Below the pieces are notes generated by a model that saw only the letters and a list, made by a program, of their open reading frames with translations, did not search any database and had not been told where the DNA came from. This document shows, in pieces, positions 5,518-5,594 of a DNA stretch of 5,594 nt (position 1 is its first letter; every line of letters starts with the position of its first letter). A program made the position numbers and the translations under genes. Location of the stretch: contig DPMS01000739.1 of the NCBI GenBank assembly GCA_003541285.1, forward strand, positions 1 to 5,594, in the 5' to 3' direction. The stretch is from Actinomycetota bacterium. Lineage in GTDB: Bacteria > Actinomycetota > Actinomycetes > Streptosporangiales > Streptosporangiaceae.

Positions 5518-5594
5518 GCACGGCGGTGCGGGCGCAGCCCGCGGCAACCCTGGCCACGGGTGCGCGGCGCGGGACCAGACTGGGGTACGCGCTG
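5514..5594 (+). CDS. Start of a third operon gene, probably a second ABC permease subunit (3' end outside window)
   Basis: ATG 5514 overlaps the permease TGA as ATGA, repeating the junction seen between the ATPase and permease genes. Twenty-seven codons are visible, ending at the window edge: a polar, Ala/Arg-rich N-terminus that includes MSTAVRAQPA and GARRGTRLGYAL. The only upstream purines, AGCGGGA, form a weak ribosome binding site, so translation probably depends on coupling. Actinobacterial operons of this type often encode two ABC-2 permeases in a row, and a short polar leader fits that, but too little is visible to identify the family. Confidence 0.6.
   Translation, partial: MSTAVRAQPAATLATGARRGTRLGYAL

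Noticed and set aside
3799..5547. Minus-strand open frame of about 580 codons opposite the permease
   Set aside because: It is very rich in Arg, Gly, Asp and His with no domain pattern, as expected antisense to a high-GC gene. The plus-strand permease has clear helices, a strong ribosome binding site and an operon position.

Overview
The window comes from a high-GC actinomycete chromosome. Codons strongly prefer G or C in the third position, most genes are joined by 4-nt start/stop overlaps, and the protein families are typically actinobacterial (a CutR-like OmpR regulator, a BcrA/DrrA-type ABC ATPase, an ABC-2 permease with a large extracellular insert). Nothing in the window fixes the genus.

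Layout. Positions 3-326 (+) hold the C-terminal end of a multi-pass membrane protein of unknown function. Positions 327-866 contain no intact gene but are not empty. On the minus strand (about 515-342) there is a broken piece of a NarL/LuxR-type response regulator with its helix-turn-helix still readable. On the plus strand (about 551-843) there is a decayed gene that can only be read by switching frame twice. Two overlapping inverted repeats lie where this gene meets the next, convergent one. Positions 867-2758 (-) encode a two-component system, with the histidine kinase first and the OmpR-family response regulator second, overlapping by GTGA. A 174-nt divergent intergenic region (2759-2932) carries an 11-bp-spaced direct repeat and an 8-bp inverted repeat that look like a regulator binding site. 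Positions 2933-5594 (+) hold an ABC export operon: ATPase, a permease with a large extracellular domain, and the first 27 codons of a third gene, all overlapping by ATGA.

How the genes may work together. The arrangement fits a sensing-and-export module: the kinase detects an envelope signal, the regulator binds the shared intergenic region, and the divergent ABC transporter is induced. That link is inferred from layout and from the candidate site; the sequence does not prove it. The most unusual element is the permease. Between its first and second membrane segments it carries about 180 residues resembling a DUF1349/concanavalin-A-like beta-sandwich, the kind usually found in secreted carbohydrate-active proteins. 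The transporter may therefore carry its own extracellular ligand- or wall-binding domain.
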